Source: JAWLHA01 sp041690535 (GTDB lineage: Bacteria; Pseudomonadota; Gammaproteobacteria; Thiohalomonadales; Thiohalomonadaceae). From it: DNA of 36,417 nt. This document shows, one piece after another, positions 33,125 to 36,417 of the stretch. The translations under genes and the position numbers were made by a program. The stretch lies in the NCBI GenBank assembly GCA_041690535.1, contig JAWLHA010000047.1, positions 1 to 36,417 of the forward strand, read 5' to 3'. Positions within the stretch are counted from its first letter, which is position 1; each line of letters begins with the position of its first letter. Below the pieces are notes generated by a model. It was given only the letters and a program-made list of their open reading frames with translations, made no database searches and was not told where the DNA came from.

Positions 33125-33148
33125 TTGAAGAGTATAGCCCGGTATTCA

Positions 33149-33883
33149 TCAATCGCACGGCCCCTCCGAGAGAATCAGAGTCTCTGTGCCAGGCGGAAGA
33201 GTCGGGGGATTCAGCCCCTCCCCGGGCCGGACCTTCAGCCACTGTTTTGTGGCTGGGCGCTCAAGGATCTGGATACGTGGCTTCAAACCATTGATTCGTA
33301 GTCCGGCGATCTCTGCCTGACGCCGTTCCGCGGCTTCGCGGGTAGAGAACACCCCAAGGGAGATGGCATTTCGGGATTCCCCTTCGCGGACGACATAGTA
33401 GTCCTTCACCGCCCTTCCGCGGAGCCTCGCGGCCACTTCGTGAGCCTCGGTGCTGGTGCGGAACGGGGGCAACATGACCCAAAATTGCTCCCGGGTCGCC
33501 TGGACTTCCCCCTGCGCCATCACGCGGTGCCCCTGTGCGGCCCACTTCGCGGCAAGTGCCTGCAGAGCCCCCACCGCGTCCACGCCTGTGGCAACCACGC
33601 ACTGGGGTGAATTCGGCGGTTCGGGCGTAGCCGGCTTCGGTTCGATTACCCTCCCCTCGGAGTTTTCGCCCCTGGCAGGGGGTCCAGGGGGGGAGGCCGG
33701 TGGAGGCTCATCCGTGAGTGCCGCCAACGCGTCGAGCCCGGCTGGATCGATCTCGGAGAGGAGCCGCATTTCCCCCATTGAGGGCGTAGCCGCTTGTGAA
33801 GGCGCAATTGCCGGAGCACGGTACCGGTACCAGCTCCACAAGAGCACGTTGGAGATCAGCAGTAAAAAGACGAAAACCCTCAT
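33149..33883 (-). CDS. SPOR-domain membrane protein
   Basis: The 244-residue product has one N-terminal hydrophobic segment (VFVFLLLISNVLLWSWY), a proline-rich linker at about residues 65-95 and a C-terminal SPOR-like region (VMLPPFRTSTEAHEVAARLR followed by ISLGVFSTREAAERRQAEIA). SPOR domains bind denuded peptidoglycan at division sites, so a periplasmic, inner-membrane-anchored protein is likely. The start is the ATG that overlaps the coaX stop (ATGA) and has GAGG nine bases upstream. A SPOR gene in this position is common beside coaX in gammaproteobacteria; its exact role is unknown. Confidence 0.88.
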   Translation of the reverse strand: MRVFVFLLLISNVLLWSWYRYRAPAIAPSQAATPSMGEMRLLSEIDPAGLDALAALTDEPPPASPPGPPARGENSEGRVIEPKPATPEPPNSPQCVVATGVDAVGALQALAAKWAAQGHRVMAQGEVQATREQFWVMLPPFRTSTEAHEVAARLRGRAVKDYYVVREGESRNAISLGVFSTREAAERRQAEIAGLRINGLKPRIQILERPATKQWLKVRPGEGLNPPTLPPGTETLILSEGPCD

Positions 33884-34629
33884 CCCGTCCATCCTCGGGC
33901 AGCGGCAATCAAGGCAAGGCCCTGCAATACCAGTGAGGGTGCCTCAATGGTCTTCACGGTAATGAGTTCGTTGAGATCGGAGGCATTCCCCCCCGTGAGG
34001 ATACAGGTCCCCTCAGCGCCTGAGTTCAGTGTGAGGGTCATGGTCGCTGCGGAGATGAGGCTGGCCGCGGCACGGGTTGTGCCAAACTCTACGGCCGTCT
34101 GAGTCTCATTTCCCCACCAACCACTTACCACCCCGCGCCGTTCTGTCCGGACGCCCTGCGTCCCTTTCAGAAGAGCCTCGGCCATTAACTCCAGTCCAGG
34201 GATGATCATTCCCCCCAGGTGGGTCCCCTCTGCATCCAGTGCGTCGATGGTGATCGCTGTCCCACAATCGACCACGCAAAGGGGACCAGAGTTCATTGCC
34301 CGGGCGCCAACCAAAGCGGCCCAACGATCCACACCCATCGTCTCGGGTCGAGCATACCCATTGGACACCCCCCCTTCCTCGGACACGGCCTTCACAAATC
34401 GCGGAGCCACGCCCCACAGCGCTTCGCTGGCACGCGTCAACTCATCAGCAACGATCGGCCCAGCAACATTGGAGATGATGATGAGGTCTGGAGAAGGGAT
34501 TTTCTCCCACTTGAGGCTCAGGTGGTGGCTGGCGGCCGTCAATACCGTCCCCTCCCATGCCGGCAATGCCCCTTGCAGCAACTTCCACTTGATACGTGTA
34601 TTACCGCAATCGACAACAAGCAGTTTCAT
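33880..34629 (-). CDS. coaX: Type III pantothenate kinase
   Basis: CoaX phosphorylates pantothenate, the first step of coenzyme A synthesis. The 249-residue product has the ASKHA-fold phosphate motifs: VVDCGNTRIKWKLL at residues 4-17, GVDRWAALVGARAM, VVDCGTAITIDALDAEG and LTGGNASDL near the end. The ATG overlaps the birA stop by one base (TGATG), which fixes the start; a frame beginning earlier lies within birA. It replaces the unrelated CoaA of E. coli. The type III enzyme is insensitive to CoA feedback in characterised members. Confidence 0.95.
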   Translation of the reverse strand: MKLLVVDCGNTRIKWKLLQGALPAWEGTVLTAASHHLSLKWEKIPSPDLIIISNVAGPIVADELTRASEALWGVAPRFVKAVSEEGGVSNGYARPETMGVDRWAALVGARAMNSGPLCVVDCGTAITIDALDAEGTHLGGMIIPGLELMAEALLKGTQGVRTERRGVVSGWWGNETQTAVEFGTTRAAASLISAATMTLTLNSGAEGTCILTGGNASDLNELITVKTIEAPSLVLQGLALIAAARGWTG

Positions 34630-35636
34630 CACGTGTCCCCTGGCCGTAGCGAGACTTCCCCCGACGAGATGCGCCTGAGCTTCCCCCCGGTCTCCACCAG
34701 AAGGCATCCCTCTCCATCAATACCCCGCGCAATTCCTTTGACCGTTTCATTGGGGAACAGAATCCTTACCTCCCGCCCGGCGAAAGCATCACGCTGCAGC
34801 CACTCATCTCGAAACACTCGGAGCCCAGCCCTTGAATACTCGGCGGTTGCGGTAAGCAACGAACCCACTAGAGTCGAGCAGACTTGGTTACGTCCGGGCT
34901 CTACACCCAAGGTAACCAGGTCCACCCAGGGCTGCCCAATCTCCGAGGAGGCCCGAGTCGACATTTGAACATTCAGCCCCACCCCAATGACGGCGAAACT
35001 TGGACCGTTGGCCTCCCCGCCCACTTCGACCAGAATGCCTGCGAGTTTTCGTCCTTCGTGAACAATATCATTGGGCCACTTGATCCCAACGTCCGCCAGC
35101 CCCAAGTGTGCCAACGCTCTACCAACGGCGACTCCGATGGCGAGACTGAGAGCGCCCAAACCGGCAGGCCCTTGAGGAAACCGCCAAAGCAGGGAGAGGT
35201 AGATATTCGCGCCGAACGGGGAGATCCACTCCCGTCCCCGGCGCCCACGGCCCGCAGTCTGCCATTCCGCAATGCACACCGATCCTGATGGCCCACCTTC
35301 GGCCGCTCGGCGCATCAGATATCTGTTCGTGGAATCGACTCTATCGAAGAGATGCAGTTGGGACAACAGATGCGCGCCATGCTCTGAGAGCCCCGCGATA
35401 ATCTCGTCGGCCGCGAGCAACTCCATCGGCCGCGATAACCGGTAGCCCTTTCCCCGGACGGCCGCCACCTGCAGCCCGAGCTCCTCGAGGGAACGTATAG
35501 CCTTCCACACCGCGCCGCGGGTAATACCAAGGGCACGCCCAATCTCCTCACCAGAATGAAAACGTCCGTCGGCGATGAGGGGCAGCAAACGTCTCAGTGA
35601 CGCAGGCAAGGCATGTGGGCCCCGATTGTCATTCAC
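34629..35636 (-). CDS. birA: Biotin-protein ligase / biotin operon repressor
   Basis: BirA makes biotinyl-AMP and transfers biotin to the acetyl-CoA carboxylase carrier protein. The 335-residue product (321 in E. coli) has an N-terminal winged-helix domain (GEEIGRALGITRGAVWKAIR), so repressor function is likely. The catalytic domain follows with GRGRRGREWISPFGANIYLS from residue 129, KWPNDI from residue 186 and KLAGILVEVGG. The C-terminal SH3-like domain ends in SSGEVSLRPGDT. The start is a GTG that overlaps the usp stop (GTGA). Confidence 0.96.
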   Translation of the reverse strand: MNDNRGPHALPASLRRLLPLIADGRFHSGEEIGRALGITRGAVWKAIRSLEELGLQVAAVRGKGYRLSRPMELLAADEIIAGLSEHGAHLLSQLHLFDRVDSTNRYLMRRAAEGGPSGSVCIAEWQTAGRGRRGREWISPFGANIYLSLLWRFPQGPAGLGALSLAIGVAVGRALAHLGLADVGIKWPNDIVHEGRKLAGILVEVGGEANGPSFAVIGVGLNVQMSTRASSEIGQPWVDLVTLGVEPGRNQVCSTLVGSLLTATAEYSRAGLRVFRDEWLQRDAFAGREVRILFPNETVKGIARGIDGEGCLLVETGGKLRRISSGEVSLRPGDT

Positions 35637-36076
35637 GACGCGTCCCCCAAGTGCACAGTCAACACATCACAGGAAGCCCCTTGAACAACGCCACTCGCAG
35701 TCGAACCGAGTAATCGCCCGATCCCGTGACGCCAGTGGCTGCCGACAACCAGCAAGTCGGCGGGCAGTTCCGCTGCGGTGCGCAGGATTTCTGCTTTTGT
35801 GGCCCCAGTGACCACCATTTGCGCCTGGTGCGCAAGTCCAGAGTGTTCAGCGAGGCGGCCCAGCTGCGCCCGTGCCCGGGCAACCAGTTCCTCGTCGAGT
35901 GCAGGAGAGATCACGGGCAACATGTCATAGGCGGAATCCATGACCATCGGCTCCACCACATGGAGAAGGATCACATGGGCGCCATAACGCGCCGCCAACT
36001 CAGCCGCGCGATGGCAGATCAGCTCGGCACAGCACTCAAAGTCAACCGCTACCAGGATCCGCTCATAGCCTTTCAC
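35633..36076 (-). CDS. Universal stress protein (UspA family)
   Basis: The 147-residue product has one Usp domain: YERILVAVDFE at the N-terminus, ARYGAHVILLHVVEP, and DLLVVGSHWRHGIGRLLGST near residue 118. The nucleotide motif of ATP-binding Usps is G-X2-G-X9-G-S/T; here the second glycine is tryptophan, so ATP binding is uncertain. I chose the GTG start because GGAGG lies eight bases upstream; an ATG 13 codons earlier lacks such a site. The gene overlaps birA by four bases and sits between the rRNA operon and birA. Its partner or stress is not known. Confidence 0.88.
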   Translation of the reverse strand: MKGYERILVAVDFECCAELICHRAAELAARYGAHVILLHVVEPMVMDSAYDMLPVISPALDEELVARARAQLGRLAEHSGLAHQAQMVVTGATKAEILRTAAELPADLLVVGSHWRHGIGRLLGSTASGVVQGASCDVLTVHLGDAS

Positions 36077-36084
36077 GCGCCTAT

Positions 36085-36089
36085 CCTCC
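36085..36089 (-). promoter_or_regulatory. Shine-Dalgarno site for the usp GTG start
   Basis: A perfect GGAGG lies eight bases before the GTG and is the main reason for preferring that start over the ATG further upstream. Confidence 0.75.
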
Positions 36090-36260
36090 GGCCTAGCCCG
36101 TCCGCCATTCGCCATCAAATGCCTAAAGTGCCGAGTAGTCGACCGGAATCGTACAAATGCACTCGCGCTTAGCCCGTGACATGGTGTTCCTTCCGCGTCC
36201 CCAAACACTCGCGGGTCCCTGAGCTCTACCAACAGCCCGACAGCCGCGGGCCTTGGAAAA

Positions 36261-36281
36261 CTGGGGTTAAGCTTACCCCAG
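36261..36281. repeat. Inverted repeat between the rRNA terminator and usp
   Basis: CTGGGGT and ACCCCAG flank a centre containing AAGCTT. It lies in a gene-free stretch of about 240 bases. It may be a back-up hairpin after the rRNA terminator or an operator. No convincing promoter for usp was found in this stretch. Confidence 0.45.
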
Positions 36282-36318
36282 CACGCCTTCGCAGTCGTCC
36301 CCGCGCATTCCTGGACGC

Positions 36319-36356
36319 AAAAAAAAGCCCCCACTACCGAAGCAGTGGGGGCTTTT
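36319..36356 (-). terminator. rRNA operon terminator
   Basis: A perfect 9-bp stem (GCCCCCACT / AGTGGGGGC) with an 8-base loop is preceded by four A and followed on the minus strand by eight T. It lies about 9 bases after the 5S rRNA end. Confidence 0.95.
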
Positions 36357-36364
36357 GGGATTGG

Positions 36365-36417
36365 AGCCTGGCGGTGACCTACTTTCGCATGGCAGCTGCC
36401 ACACTATCATCGGCGCA
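36365..36417 (-). rRNA. rrf: 5S ribosomal RNA, 3' part (cut by the window edge)
   Basis: The minus strand reads TGCGCCGATGATAGTGTGGC, then a 20-base segment with ATGCGAAAGTAGGTCACC, and ends GCCAGGCT. This matches the 3' third of gammaproteobacterial 5S rRNA, including the CGAAAGTAGG loop E region. The end is placed after the terminal GCCAGGCT stem and may be off by one or two bases. The rest of the rRNA operon must lie beyond the right edge. Confidence 0.9.

Noticed and set aside
34629..34707. Longer CoaX start 26 codons upstream
   Set aside because: It lies inside birA, and the internal ATG overlapping the birA stop gives the family N-terminus MKLLVVDCGNT.
36077..36334. 86-residue N-terminal extension of the stress protein
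   Set aside because: It would start inside the rRNA terminator and has no family similarity; the GTG with GGAGG fits the usual Usp length.

Overview
The window is a housekeeping chromosome segment from a gammaproteobacterium of fairly high GC, probably outside the Enterobacterales. Evidence for this is the gene order rrn - birA - coaX - SPOR gene - tRNA(Thr,Tyr,Gly,Thr) - tufB - tRNA-Trp - secE - nusG - rplKAJL - rpoBC - rpsLG - fusA - tufA - S10/spc/alpha operons, the E. coli-like L10 leader RNA, and E. coli-like sequence throughout RpoB, RpoC, EF-Tu and the ribosomal proteins. A family-level placement (Chromatiales or Ectothiorhodospiraceae-like) is only a guess.

Every gene lies on the minus strand, so transcription runs from the right edge to the left. 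From right to left: (1) the 3' end of a 5S rRNA gene with the rRNA operon terminator; (2) usp-birA-coaX-SPOR gene, with overlapping or nearly touching reading frames; (3) four tRNAs feeding into tufB, a hairpin terminator, then tRNA-Trp, secE and nusG; (4) rplK-rplA, a conserved L10 leader, rplJ-rplL, an attenuator, then rpoB-rpoC; (5) a strong promoter, then rpsL-rpsG-fusA-tufA; (6) a spacer with inverted repeats and a promoter, then the S10 operon (rpsJ to rpsQ); (7) the spc operon (rplN to rpmJ, including secY); (8) a promoter, then the alpha operon (rpsM-rpsK-rpsD-rpoA-rplQ) and its terminator; (9) about 630 bases at the left edge with no convincing gene, filled with copies of a palindromic repeat module.

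Together the genes supply most ribosomal proteins, three RNA polymerase subunits, EF-Tu (twice), EF-G, the SecYE translocon core and NusG. Five promoters with 17-bp spacers can be read directly (tRNA-tufB, str, S10, spc, alpha).

I found no mobile element, CRISPR array, defence locus or new gene cluster. The points most worth a second look are non-coding or subtle. Three gene spacers hold degenerate tandem 7-bp words arranged as facing inverted repeats. The left edge holds a REP-like module in long and short forms. Ribosomal protein S4 has a four-cysteine, zinc-type N-terminus and a TTG start. The two tuf genes show patchy identity typical of gene conversion. The S10 and alpha operon leaders look too short for the classical E. 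coli L4 and S4 control structures.
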